From contig NC_056052.1 of the NCBI RefSeq assembly GCF_004379255.2, positions 7,254,001 to 7,318,000 of the forward strand: a DNA stretch of 64,000 nucleotides. The letters run 5' to 3'. Made by a program: the position numbers and the translations under genes. Shown here piece after piece: positions 11,901-22,733 of this stretch (positions within the stretch are counted from its first letter, which is position 1; each line of letters starts with the position of its first letter). The stretch comes from Salvia splendens. Lineage: Eukaryota > Streptophyta > Magnoliopsida > Lamiales > Lamiaceae. The notes below the pieces were generated by a model. That model was not told the origin of the DNA and made no database searches. It worked only from the letters and a program-made list of their open reading frames with translations.

Positions 11901-12317
11901 CTTACACGAAATAACGATAAATAAATCTTAAATATATATTCCTAGGTAACCAATTTCGAGCAAAAAATATCCATATTGTTTATATAAAACTTCTTTTAAT
12001 CAATATATATAGCTGCCATTAACACCCAGGATGGCCTAATTTTTTCTCAGGAACAACAGGAAACTTACAGCCGTCATCTTGATATGCAGTTTTTGGTAAT
12101 AAAACAAGGGTGTCAAACGTTGTCTTAAGAATTTTTTTCGAACTTAATTAAAGTGGAAAAAAGCCTTATTTCTTCATTCTTCTTCATTCTATTTATTGAT
12201 TTCACTCCCTCCACTATTGTATCATGAATCCACCGCAAACTAGAAAGTGCTCCCTCCATCGTAGTCTAGGTGGACGTTTCGATTTTCACACACGAATTTT
12301 GATAGTGGTGTTTAGAA
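11901..12317. other. Intergenic DNA
   Basis: No gene or bounded element is seen. Confidence 0.4.
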
Positions 12318-12576
12318 TTAGACCATCTCCAATCATACACAAAAAATAATTTTGATGTAGAAAACTTCTCCAACTATACACCAAACTCAAACCTATTTTT
12401 TTTTATTTTTCTATGGAACAACACCATATATAGTGCTACTGCAAAAAAACTTGTGAGTCATATACTCAAAAATAGAGTAAAAGTTGAATTTGACATAAAT
12501 AATTGAAGTAAAACTACTTTATGGTGTGATACATACTCAAAAATGAATTTGGTATAAATGGTTGGAGATAGTCTTA
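12318..12576. mobile_element. Tourist/Harbinger-type MITE
   Basis: TTA direct repeats (12318-12320 and 12574-12576) flank inverted ends GACCATCTCCAATCAT and ATGGTTGGAGATAGTC. A 3-bp TTA duplication with GC-led termini is the PIF/Harbinger pattern. It is 253 bp, AT-rich and non-coding. Confidence 0.75.
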
Positions 12577-12591
12577 GTGAATTAAATTATA

Positions 12592-12838
12592 TACCCCCTC
12601 CGTCCGCCATTAGGAGTCCCATTTGAGTTCGGCACGGGTTTAAGAAACAAAGGAAAGTGGTGGAAAAAGATAGTGGAATGTAAGACCCATTTTTATATAT
12701 TAGTTTTATAATAAAATGTAAGGAGAATGAGTTGGAAAGTGGGTTAACCTACCATTTATGAGAAAAATGAACCGAGACTCCTAATAGTGGACGGACTAAA
12801 ATGGTCAACCGAAACTCCTAATGTGGACGGAGGGAGTA
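12592..12838. mobile_element. Stowaway-like MITE
   Basis: The ends CCCTCCGTCCGCCATTAGGA and CCTAATGTGGACGGAGGGAG are inverted. It lies about 230 bp upstream of the TATA box of the 13146 gene, so it may sit in that promoter. Confidence 0.8.
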
Positions 12839-13069
12839 GTACATTAAAAAAAGGAAAAAAAGAGGATAAATTAGAATTTAGTAATAGAAAAAATAGAGTA
12901 CTACTCACTTAAACTGTTATAGTGCCCTAAAACACATCCTCGTATACTTGAGACAAATTTCCTACGTGGAAAAGAAAAAGAAGATTCAATACTTGAAAGA
13001 AATTTAGCAACGCGTTTTCACCACGTTACCTTAAAGCCACCACTACACATAACACACACATTACACATA

Positions 13070-13078
13070 CTATATAAG
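13070..13078 (+). promoter_or_regulatory. TATA box of the 87-aa gene
   Basis: CTATATAAG lies about 70 bp upstream of the start codon, followed by an A and C rich leader. Confidence 0.7.
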
Positions 13079-13145
13079 TAGCATCAAAAACTAAACATAT
13101 AAACTAGCAACAAAGAAATAAAACACATAAACTTGAACATTCACC

Positions 13146-13409
13146 ATGTCTTCCTCATCAATCCAAACCATCCCTCCCAAATCTCTCCACTCAAAACCGC
13201 TAGCTCCATTTTCAGCAATTGCACCACCTCAATATATCCAAGTGACCCGACTTCGCCTCGACAAGACCCTCGATGCCATAATCGAGGAGCCGTTGCTGAT
13301 GCCGTCTGACGAGCTGCTCGAGGAGACGTCCGAGTTGATGTTGGAAATGGCCAAGTGTTGTTACATGATGTGTTATGAAAGAAAAGGCCTTTCCTTCATT
13401 CGGCTTTAG
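13146..13409 (+). CDS. Small plant protein, unknown function (87 aa)
   Basis: An intact single-exon frame begins MSSSSIQTIPPKS and ends KGLSFIRL. The context CACCATGTC, the upstream TATA box and an A-rich leader support this start. The core APPQYIQVTRLRLDKTLDAI is followed by acidic LLEETSELMLEMAKCC. There is no signal peptide or membrane segment. The core parallels APPQFVSIMRNRASKMLDTI of the 76-residue protein at 4947-5177, about 8 kb away on the other strand, so the two probably belong to one family. G+C in third positions is higher than in the surrounding DNA, as expected for a real gene. I do not recognise a function. Confidence 0.75.
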   Translation: MSSSSIQTIPPKSLHSKPLAPFSAIAPPQYIQVTRLRLDKTLDAIIEEPLLMPSDELLEETSELMLEMAKCCYMMCYERKGLSFIRL

Positions 13410-14003
13410 TTGGTGTGTTGTTTGGAGAAATTAAGTTTTCTTTTGTTTTGTCTTCTTTGTCTCACTTGTGTTTTGTACTGTAGTTGTGTGTTACTTGAGC
13501 TATATCTTCTATTCTAATGTCATCAACATCTTTCACGTATATATATTTGGAAAAATGTTGGGTTAGATTTAGTGATGTATTTGATATTTGTTAGTATGAG
13601 CATCGTCAATGGATCATGGCGACTTTACATCTCATTGTAGTTGAGTCGTATCACCATTTGGATCGAGTCAATTTTTTTATAGCAAAAAGTAACGTACTTA
13701 ATTTATCTTATTTGTTTTACTTCCTCTTTAATTATTTGTTTTATTTTTTCTTCTATTTTATTGTCATTTTATTTATTTAATTCAATATTTTTTTCTTGAT
13801 TTTCATGTTTGAAGTAAACTTCTAAACTAGAGAGGGAGAGATAGAGTAAGTATTGATAAACAAAAATTATAATCTGAGACAATTCCAAACATATTTATAA
13901 TTACAAAAGTTAACAAATTTACTAAATGAACTAGACCCCAATCAAGACAGTTTTCAATGAGACGATCTTCCAATATTTTTTGGAGTAATCTTAATAATGA
14001 TTT
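13410..14003. other. Intergenic AT-rich DNA
   Basis: This holds the 3' flank of the 87-aa gene. A one-ended MITE-like patch near 13635-13790 (TTGTAGTTGAGTCG, similar to 54088-54105) is present. No gene. Confidence 0.4.
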
Positions 14004-14272
14004 TACTCCATTCTTTTCCCAATAGATATCACACATCTAAGTCTAAATTTAAGAAATTGTGTAACTTTGTGATGGAAACTGGATAGAAAAAAGTTTGTGG
14101 AGTGTGAGTAATATTTTTATATACTTAGTTTAATGGAGTAATAATTGTGAGTAGAATGAGTTAGTAGAATATAAGGTCCACCTATTAAAAATAGTAAAAA
14201 TGAAATAAAACATTTGTTGTGTCCGTCCAAATAAGAAAATATGGAATATTTAATGAGACTGGAGGGAGTACC
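14004..14272. mobile_element. Stowaway-like MITE
   Basis: The left end is TACTCCATTCTTTTCCCAAT and the right end is GAGACTGGAGGGAGTA. The interior has the usual order of this MITE group (TTAAGAAATTGTG, then TAGTTTAATGGAGTAATAAT). The termini are diverged. Confidence 0.6.
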
Positions 14273-14308
14273 CATAATAGGGGTTGGGGAAAAAAATACC
14301 GAAATACT

Positions 14309-15773
14309 TGAAGGGGCTGGCAGCGGAAGCGTGCGTTCAAAACGGATCACATGAATTTGATCTATTTAGCAGATTATTTAGACAAAATCTATTCGCGTAA
14401 TTATCACATGTATCATGCTCATAACTTGAATTAAAACATGCTTTAACACATAAAATTCCTAAAACATGCTTACTACGGAATTAGCCAATTTACCTCGTTG
14501 ATTCAATCAAGAATCGATGATGGCTTGCTCCGTCTCCACGTGAAGATCTTCAATACAAGACCTCGGATCTTCTGACTGGTGTCCCGGACTATACGCTGAT
14601 ATTTGTGTGGGCAAATCTCACCAACGTACTAGGACTCGAATAATGGAAGACAGAACTCAGCTCACGGAGGGAGCACAATTTTCGAAAACTCTCTCAAGAG
14701 GGGGGGACGAAAATTTTGTAAAATAATTGTTGTGTTTTCTGTCTCCTTTATTCTCCTATTTATATAAGTCACATATTGGGCCCAGTTAGGTATCTAAGGA
14801 AGAATCTGGAACAGGCCTCACCCAATTAGCTTTTTACTAATCAAATTGAACCCACAATTTAATATAAGCTTATATTGGAATATTACGAGCAGCCACTACA
14901 GAAGTAATATTGCACTGCCTTCCAAATCCGAAATTACAAGTATTCCGGGTTTCCTTTAATTGTATTTGATTTATTTCCCGCGCTTAAGATGGAAACATCC
15001 ATTAATTAATTAATGTCTGCTATAGACTTAATTAATTAACATATTTCGAATTCCAAGAGTGGACTTAGCAAGAAACTCTTATTTATTATTCATAGAGTAA
15101 TCAAACTCCAACTAGCTAGGTTCCGAATAATAAAACCTCGTTTCGAGCTCCTCTTGTGGATGTTATCAAACGAGACTCTCCTCGCGCACGTTTCAACATA
15201 ATAGCAATCCTAGCACCTCTAGATAATGATCACCACTACCCAATATACCTGGATCGTTGGGTTACGAAAAACCCGCACCTTTGGTAAGTCAAAGTAGTGG
15301 ATACTCAATATCGTATGCTCAATGCTAACGTACATTGATTAAGAAATTAATTCTCAAGACCTCGTCTTTCAGTAGATAGCATAAAGACTCGTCTTGCTGT
15401 TAGATCCATTCAGTGCTATACCACACCAACGTCATCTTATTTCAATAAGGTTTAGAAATAATCGGACTGACATTGCAACCTTTCGCGATAGGTAGTCTAG
15501 GCCTATCTAGGTTGTGAAATTCTTATTTTTCTTTGTTTATAACTGACCGTGTTACCTTAAATTGGACGACGCCCACAACCGGTCTACTAAAACAAAGACT
15601 TAGACTTTGTTACGTTTGCTCAAACATTTAAATATGCAATAAACAACCATTAAATGTAAAACATAACAACATTATGACAAAAATAATCTGTTGCATTTAT
15701 TGGAAAATAACCATTAGAGTTTTACAGTATCCAATCACTCGAAAGGTGATTTCTAGTATACAAAACCCTAACA
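14309..15773 (-). repeat. Copia LTR, left copy (3' LTR)
   Basis: 1465 bp, starting TGAAGGGGCTGGCAGCGG and ending CAAAACCCTAACA. It is the 3' LTR of the leftward-reading element. It differs from the right copy by about eleven substitutions and a few indels, for example CAACCGG against CAACTGG and ATCGTATGCTC against ATCGTAGCTC. Confidence 0.95.
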
Positions 15774-15784
15774 ATCTCCCACTT
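15774..15784 (-). other. Copia polypurine tract
   Basis: Read leftward the sequence is AAGTGGGAGAT, directly before the 3' LTR, the standard plus-strand primer position. A second near-copy (CTCCCACTTATACT on the plus strand) is at 15839-15852, just beyond the RNase H frame, suggesting a short duplication of this region. Confidence 0.8.
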
Positions 15785-15844
15785 ATACTCAAAATAGCTT
15801 TCGAGTATACAAAATAGTAGTGCACACGTCTAAATTTCTCCCAC

Positions 15845-16483
15845 TTATACTGAAAGCGAGTTGAGGTCTTGAATGAGTCGAACTCCCATCCCTTCAACGT
15901 GGCAATCGAACGGTTTTACCGCCAAAGCCTTTGTAAAAGGATCTGCCAGGTTGTTCTCTGACGCAATCTTGACCACTTTTATGTCTCCTCTCTGCACTAT
16001 ATCTCTAATGATATGATACTTCCGCTCTATGTGTTTGCTCGCTTTGTGAGCTCTTGGTTCTTTCGAGTTTGCCACAGCACCAGAATTGTCACAATAAATG
16101 GTGATGCTCTTGGGCAGATTCGAAACCACACCTAAATCCATAAGGAAGTTCTTGAGCCATACAGCCTCTTTTGCAGCCTCCGAAGCGGCCACATACTCGG
16201 CTTCCATGGTTGAGTCCGCGATGCATTTCTGCTTCACACTCTTCCAAATTACGGCTCCACCTCCTAAGGTGAACACATATCCTGAAGTAGATTTTCTTGA
16301 GTCCTGATCAGCTTGAAAGTCTGAGTCAGTATATCCCAAAGGAAAGAGCTCGACTGCATTGTAAACTAGAGCATAGTCCTTAGTCCGTTTAAGGTACTTG
16401 AGTATGTTCTTTACGGCAGTCCAATGTCCTTGGCCCGGATTCGAAACATTGGTTCCACGATCTGGATGCTTGCTTGACGCCAT
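15845..16483 (-). pseudogene. Copia RNase H and C-terminal pol
   Basis: The frame holds the RNase H domain: YTDSDFQADQDSRKSTSGY, then STMEAEYVAASEAAKEAVW, YCDNSGAVANSKEPRAHKAS and HHIRE-like HIERKYHIIRD, ending in the LADPFTKAL motif and a short tail. It is out of frame with the upstream integrase and reverse-transcriptase frame because of the deletion near 16440, so it would not be translated as part of the polyprotein. Its N-terminal residues (MASSKHPDRGTN) are an out-of-frame reading of the reverse-transcriptase stretch. From SNPGQGHWTAVKNILKYL onward the reading is true pol. Confidence 0.85.
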
Positions 16484-18026
16484 AAATGGCCTTCTTAAGC
16501 TTCCAAACCATGTGTTCTTTGCCCTTTATGGCATATCCTTCGGGTTGTTCCATGTAGATGGTCTCCTCAAGACTGCCGTTTAGAAATGCAGTCTTAACGT
16601 CCATCTGCCATACACCCCAATCCATATAAGCTGCAATAGGCAACAGTATCCGGATCGATTTGAGCATGGCCACTGGGGAGAAGGTCTCATCATAATCGAT
16701 GCATTCCTTTTGGGTATACCCCTTGGCCACTAGTCTTGCTTTGAAGACTTTAACTCGTCCATCAGGTCCACGTTTACGTTTATATATCCACTTGCTCCCA
16801 ATGGCAGTACAACCTTTGGGTAGGACGGACAAATCGTAGACGTCTTTGTCTATCATAGATTGTAGTTCCGAATCCAATGCTTTTACCCATTCGCAATGAT
16901 CGATATCTGCCTGCGCCTCCGCAAAGTTCCAGGGATCTAATACATTGTTGTCCGAGGAGTGATCCATAGATTCTCCCAAACCAATGTATCTGTCGGGCTC
17001 ATGTGAGACCCTCCCACTGCGGCGCGGCACTACAATATTTTGAGTAGAAGTTGAAGTTTCGGGAATTGTTTGTACACTTGGTACTTGTTCTTGGTTAATG
17101 GAACTTGTGACAGAAGTTAGCTCATCAAGAGCCACTTCACTGCTGGGTTTATGATTCATTACATAGTCTTCCTCTAAGAATGTCACGTGAGTGCTCACAA
17201 TGACTTTCTTATCTCGGAGACTAAAGAATTCATAACCTTTCGTTCCTTTGGGGTATCCTATAAACAAACATACCTCTGTCCTAGATCCTAGCTTAGTTGG
17301 ATCCTTTTCCAATACATGAGCCGGACAACCCCAAACCTTGAGATGTGCTAGATTGGGCTTACGCCCAGTCCACAACTCATATGGAGTTTTAGGTACGGAT
17401 TTTGATGGTAAATTGTCTAAAATGTGACTTGCGGAAAGCAAGGCACGTCCCCAAAACGAAATAGGCAGACGTGCATAACTCATCATCGATCGAACCATGT
17501 TTAATAAGGTCTTGTTCCTTCTTTCAGCCACGCCGTTCTGCTGGGGCGTGCCCGGCGCAGTCAGTTGGGATTGAATTCCCACTTCCGATAAGTAGTCCAA
17601 AAATTCGACACTGAGGTATTCGCCTCCACGATCAGATCGTAGGAATTTGATATTCTTCCCATGATACTTCTCTACAAGAGTCTTAAAGTCTTTAAACTTG
17701 TCAAAAGACTCTGACTTGTGACGCATCAAGTAGACATATCCAATTTTCGAGAAGTCATCAATAAATGTGATGAAGTATCGAAAACCACCTCTTGCCTCAG
17801 TTGACATTGGTCCACATACATCAGAATGAACGAGCTCAAGTACTTCCTTGGACCTATTGCCCTTAGCCTTAAAAGGCCTCTTGGTCATCTTGCCTTCTAA
17901 GCATGACTTACACTTATGAAAAGGTTCCTCCTCTAGACCTTTGATAAGATCTTGTTGAACAAGAGAATGGATCCTCCTTTCATTGGCATGACCAAGTCTA
18001 AGGTGCCACAAGTACGTTTCGTTCAT
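16389..18026 (-). pseudogene. Copia integrase and N-terminal reverse transcriptase
   Basis: 545 codons. The integrase zinc site has H8 and H13 (HLRLGH) with C39 and C42 (CKSC). The catalytic triad reads D69 (HSDVCGP), D132 (RSDRGGEY) and E168 (NGVAERR), a D-x62-D-x35-E spacing. The reverse-transcriptase part starts near CEWVKALDSELQ and keeps WQMDVKTAFLNG and KLKKAIYGVKQASRSWN, then jumps out of frame: the YVDD active-site block and about 200 residues are missing. It is in frame with gag, from which a single TAA and eight codons separate it. Nuclear DNA integration activity is a family inference; this copy cannot reverse-transcribe. Confidence 0.92.
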
Positions 18027-18053
18027 TGAATTTGAAGGTTCTTTTCGTTTCTT

Positions 18054-19307
18054 TTAAATTTTCGATGTTGTATTGAGTTCTGATTTGCGATTATTAAACT
18101 GTGTAGAAGTGATTGTGTATAGATTGTTTTCCATGATACCACGACAGATATAAGAACCATCTTTCTTAATAACGCAGTTGTCATTAAAAGAAATCGAATA
18201 TCCATCATAAACCAATTTAGAAACTGAAATTAAATTTCTTCTAAAAGAAGGTATCAACAAAACATTCTTCAAAATCAAAAATCTATCACTACTAAAACGC
18301 AAATAAATGTCTCCCACTGCAACTGCCGCCACTTTGGTAGCGTCGCCCAGCTGGACTTCGATCTCAAGATCATGTAGCCGTCTTGTCACATGCAATAAGT
18401 CAGGATCAAAACAAATATGATCAGTGGCTCCTGTGTCAATAACCCAAGTGCAAATTGATGTCGAAGTCAAACAAGACTCGACAACTAGAGCCTGGTGCAT
18501 ACCTGTAGCCTTGCCCCGTTTAGGATAGTCTGACTTCCAATGCCCCTTTTCTCCACACTTGAAACACTTCCCCGTGGGCTTCTTGTTAGCCCTCTTCTTC
18601 TTCTTTCCCTTAGCTATCCTGGCCGGTCCTGAGTTCGGTGCCTGCCTTTTTCCTTTGCTAGGCTTTAAGCCAGAGGAACGAGGCGCCGAAATCATCATGG
18701 CCGCCTTAGCCTGGACCATAAGGTCCTCTGCCGACTGGAGTTCAGTCAACAGCTCTGCCAAGGTGTAATTCCTTTTGTTCATCTCGAAGTTGAGCTTGAA
18801 CTGTTGGAAGCTAGGGGGAAGACTTTGAAGGATTATCGTTACCTGGGACTCGGGATCGATTGTCCCTCCGAAGACCTCAATTTGGTTGAGGTGGCCCATC
18901 ATCTCGAGGATGTGGTCCCTCACAGACGAGCCTTCCTTCATTGTCTTCGACATGATACTCCGAAAGGCTTGAGACTTCGCCGTTCGATTCTGAGTACCAA
19001 AAAGATTTTTGAGATTCTGCATAATCTCGGCGGCTGTTTCCATGGCTGAATGCTGATGCTTGAGTACTGAAGACATAGAAGCCAACATGTAGCACTTAGC
19101 CATCTCATTCGCCTTATGCCACCGTCTGTGTGCATCTCTGACTCCTGCCGCAACGGTAGCCGCCGGCACTGGAGGTCGCGGGGTGGTGAGCACAAAGATG
19201 TACTCATCTGCTGTGAGAACGATGTCCAAATTTTGTTTCCATTCTATGTAATTTTGGCCCTCGAGTTTATTTTCTTTGAGAATTGCGGAAAGAGGATTGA
19301 ATGACAT
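18054..19307 (-). CDS. Copia gag and protease (polyprotein part)
   Basis: 417 codons starting MSFNPLSAILKENKLEG. Residues 1-200 are the capsid-like gag domain. A zinc knuckle follows at C248, C251, H256, but the fourth ligand is Tyr261 instead of Cys (CFKCGEKGHWKSDY). The aspartic protease motif is DTGA at 291-294. The frame ends at a TAA (18054-18056) and reopens in the same frame nine codons before the downstream Met, so the original gene was one gag-pol polyprotein. The stop and the lost knuckle ligand are probably late mutations. Confidence 0.9.
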   Translation of the reverse strand: MSFNPLSAILKENKLEGQNYIEWKQNLDIVLTADEYIFVLTTPRPPVPAATVAAGVRDAHRRWHKANEMAKCYMLASMSSVLKHQHSAMETAAEIMQNLKNLFGTQNRTAKSQAFRSIMSKTMKEGSSVRDHILEMMGHLNQIEVFGGTIDPESQVTIILQSLPPSFQQFKLNFEMNKRNYTLAELLTELQSAEDLMVQAKAAMMISAPRSSGLKPSKGKRQAPNSGPARIAKGKKKKRANKKPTGKCFKCGEKGHWKSDYPKRGKATGMHQALVVESCLTSTSICTWVIDTGATDHICFDPDLLHVTRRLHDLEIEVQLGDATKVAAVAVGDIYLRFSSDRFLILKNVLLIPSFRRNLISVSKLVYDGYSISFNDNCVIKKDGSYICRGIMENNLYTITSTQFNNRKSELNTTSKI

Positions 19308-21252
19308 ATTGACGATTTGATTTGCACTGTAAAACAGAGTATTTTACTATTGTTATAAACTTATGTAAGAAGTTTGATTAGATTAACCATAAAACTTTTC
19401 AAAATCTTACAACTGTAGAATTAAAATTTTGTACCCTCCAAAGGAAGTCAATACGCATTAAAATCTTACAATTTTACTGGTAACAACACCGACGAATAGT
19501 CCAGAGACCACAGAGTGGCATGGCCGCCTAATGTTGCCTAAGCAAGACCACCGAATTTAGCATTACAGAGTCTCATTTCTACAACACACTCCCATAACAA
19601 TGCTTGTGTGCTGCTAACAAGATCAAGCTATCTCATAAATCCTGTGTGAACTTCTGAATCTCGCAGTTTCTTAGGATTATTGTCCCTACAGAGCAGGTGG
19701 CGATAATATTGGAAACTACATTCTAGTTCATACTATTTATATTTGAGAAGTCCGCCCTCATGAACTTGCTATTTTCTTATGATTATTGTCCCCACAGAGC
19801 AGGTGGCGATAATATTAGAAAAATGCTTCATAAATTGCAGACCAATTGATGGAGACCAAATACAAACGTTGAGTTCGTAATTATAGCTTAGATATTTTGG
19901 GTTATGGTTTTACTTTAATTATCCTTGGCCTTGAGGCAGTTTGAGGCTTAATTAAATTCTGTTGGTATTTAATCTACTGGATAATTAAATATTTTATTAA
20001 TTGGTATCTTCCATTAGGAAATTATTGTTCTAGAATATAATTCTTATTCATGTCTACTATAAGGTATGTCTAAAATAAACAAATTATTTAATTCTAAATA
20101 AGACATGAAAAATTAAATTCAAATTAATTCCATGTTCAAGATTAGGAAGAGATATTTCATTATTTAATGTATTCATACATATCTATCCTTTTAGGATCTT
20201 AGATATATAAACATTAGGAAACTATTAAATTATTCTTATCCATATCATCTAGGAATCAAAATATTATTATTTATTTCCATAGATATAGAAAATAATAAAA
20301 ATATTCCTTAAATCTAGATAAATATTAGGAAACTATTAAATTATTCTCATCTATATCATCTAGGAATAAAATAATATTATTTATTTCCATAGATATAGAT
20401 AATAATAAAATTATTCCTAAAATCTATGTAAATCTTCCAAAAAGATTTTATTTCCATTAAATAATAATATTTTAATGATATCTTTTAATAAAATAATTAA
20501 ATAATCATTAAAATAATCTTTCATCGTTATCTCATCGTACGAGGTTCGCACGAACGATGAGCGACGAAAATCCGACAAGTTCTTCGTCGGACCACGACGC
20601 ACGAAGCGTCTCGGCCACCAGCGCGCAGGTGGCGCGCCAGCGTCTCGGCCAGGCGCGCACACGGCGGCACGCGCCTCTCAGCCAGCTGCTCGACGCCTGT
20701 CTCGGCGTCTCGGCTCGTCGGGTGCCGACGCTTCTCGGCCAGGCGCTCGCACGGTGGCGCGCGCCTCTCGGCCAGCGTCTCAGCGCCCGGCTCAACCCTC
20801 CGAGCCGTCGGGTGTTGCGAGCTCTTGGCCAGCGGCGCGCACGGTGGCGCGCCCGCTCTCGGCCAGCTCGGACCTTCCGCCTAGGGTTCGGCCCGGTGTC
20901 TCGCGGTGTCTCGGTGGCTCTCGAACGAGCCACCACTCCGCGCCAGTCACCGTCGTGTCGACCTTGACCCGGGTTCCGTCTGGTGCGTGTGGTCTCGGCC
21001 GGCGGTGCGCACGAGTCCCCACTCATTCGCGCGTCGCCCCGTGATCACGGCTCCCGGCTCCCACTGTCTCGACATCCCTATCTCGATCGCACGTGGTGCG
21101 TTCGAGCAATTCAAGTTCTTTGATTCGATAGTTCTTGAGTTCATCATGCATAATTAACTAAACAAAATACCAAGAACATGCTTCGCAATCAAATAACACA
21201 TGCATACATCAATTTCGTGAAATTTAAATCCAAATAATCAGAGCCAAAGACT
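19308..21252 (-). other. Long Copia leader with repeats
   Basis: About 1.9 kb lies between the primer site and the gag start, long for a Copia leader. It contains a repeated 43-bp core (19668-19710 and 19774-19816, TTGTCC-x-ACAGAGCAGGTGG), a 111-bp tandem duplication (20214-20324 and 20325-about 20435) and a GC-rich block at about 20530-21110. Several overlapping open frames in the GC block (up to 164 codons, Arg-rich) are a by-product of composition and are not called genes. Confidence 0.7.
20530..21110. repeat. GC-rich imperfect repeats in Copia leader
   Basis: CTCGGCCAG recurs at least five times, together with GCGCGC and CGGTGGCGCGC strings. Units are irregular (roughly 65-115 bp apart). 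Composition differs sharply from the AT-rich DNA on both sides. This could be acquired host sequence or a structured RNA leader. Confidence 0.65.
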
Positions 21253-21265
21253 GGCTCTGATACCA
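21253..21265 (-). other. Copia primer-binding site
   Basis: Plus-strand GGCTCTGATACCA, complement TGGTATCAGAGCC, is the exact plant initiator-Met tRNA complement. It is separated from the right LTR by two bases. Confidence 0.92.
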
Positions 21266-21267
21266 GT

Positions 21268-22733
21268 TGAAGGGGCTGGCAGCGGAAGCGTGCGTCCAAA
21301 ACGGATCACATGAATTTGATCTATTTAGCAGATTATTTAGACAAAATCTATTCGCGTAATTATCACATGTATCATGCTCATAACTTGAATTAAAACATGC
21401 TTTAGCACATAAAATTCCTAAAACATGCTTACTACGGAATTAGCCAATTTACCTCGTTGATTCAATCAAGAATCGATGATGGCTTGCTCCGTCTCCACGT
21501 GAAGATCTTCAATACAAGACCTCGGATCTTCTGACTGGTGTCCCGGACTATACGCTGATATTTGTGTGGGCAAATCTCACCAACGTACTAGGACTCGAAT
21601 AATGGAAGACAGAACTCAGCTCACGGAGGGAGCACAATTTTCGAAAACTCTCTCAAGTGGGGGGGGGACGAAAATTTTGTAAAATAATTGTTGTGTTTTC
21701 TGTCTCCTTTATTCTCCTATTTATATAAGTCACATATTGGGCCCAGTCAGGGATCTAAGGAAGAATCTGGAACAGGCCTCACCCAATTAGCTTTTTACTA
21801 ATCAAATTGAACGCACAGTTTAATATAAGCTTATATTGGAATATTACGAGCAGCCACTACAGAAGTAATATTGCACTGCCTTCCAAATCCGAAATTACAA
21901 GTATTCCGGGTTTCCTTTAATTGTATTTGATTTATTTCCCGCGCTTAAGATGGAAACATCCATTAATTAATTAATGTCTGCTATAGACTTAATTAATTAA
22001 CATATTTCGAATTCCAAGAGTGGACTTAGCAAGAAACTCTTATTTATTATTCATAGAGTAATCAAACTCCAACTAGCTAGGTTCCGAATAATAAAACCTC
22101 GTTTCGAGCTCCTCTTGTGGATGTTATCAAACGAGACTCTCCTCGCGCACGTTTCAACATAATAGCAATCCTAGCACCTCTAGATAATGATCACCACTAC
22201 CCAATATACCTGGATCGTTGGGTTACGAAAAACCCGCACCTTTGATAAGTCAAAGTAGTGGATACTCAATATCGTAGCTCAATGCTAACGTACATTGATT
22301 AAGAAATTAATTCTCAAGACCTCGTCTTTCAGTAGATAGCATAAAGACTCGTCTTGCTGTTAGATCCATTCAGTGCTATACCACACCAACGTCATCTTAT
22401 TTCAATAAGGTTTAGAAATAATCGGACTGACATTGCAACCTTTCGCGATAGGTAGTCTAGGCCTATCTAGGTTGTGAAATTCTTATTTTTCTTTGTTTAT
22501 AACTGACCGTGTTACCTTAAATTGGACGACGCCCACAACTGGTCTACTAAAACAAAGACTTAGACTTTGTTACGTTTGCTTATACATTTAAATATGCAAT
22601 AAACAACCATTAAATGTAAAACATAACAACATTATGACAAAAATAATCTATTGCATTTATTGGAAAATAACCATTAGAGTTTTACAGTATCCAATCACTC
22701 GAAAGGTGATTTCTAGTATACAAAACCCTAACA
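21268..22733 (-). repeat. Copia LTR, right copy (5' LTR)
   Basis: 1466 bp, starting TGAAGGGGCTGGCAGCGG and ending CAAAACCCTAACA, followed by the duplication ATACT. It holds the promoter of the leftward-reading element. Confidence 0.95.

Larger units (their letters stand above)
14309..22733 (-). mobile_element. Complete LTR/Copia retrotransposon (8.4 kb)
   Basis: Two direct LTRs (14309-15773 and 21268-22733), each running TG...CA, are bordered by a perfect 5-bp duplication ATACT (14304-14308 and 22734-22738). Transcription is leftward. An initiator-Met primer site abuts the right LTR and a purine tract abuts the left LTR. Gene order is gag, protease, integrase, reverse transcriptase, RNase H, which defines Ty1/Copia. 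The LTRs differ at about a dozen positions by eye, so insertion is recent. The polyprotein is broken by one in-frame stop and one internal deletion, so this copy is not autonomous, although LTRs, primer site and purine tract are present. Confidence 0.95.

Noticed and set aside
20532..21026. 164-codon Arg-rich minus frame and overlapping frames on both strands
   Set aside because: All frames are open because of GC-rich repeats; there is no conserved motif, and the stretch lies in the untranslated leader of a Copia element.
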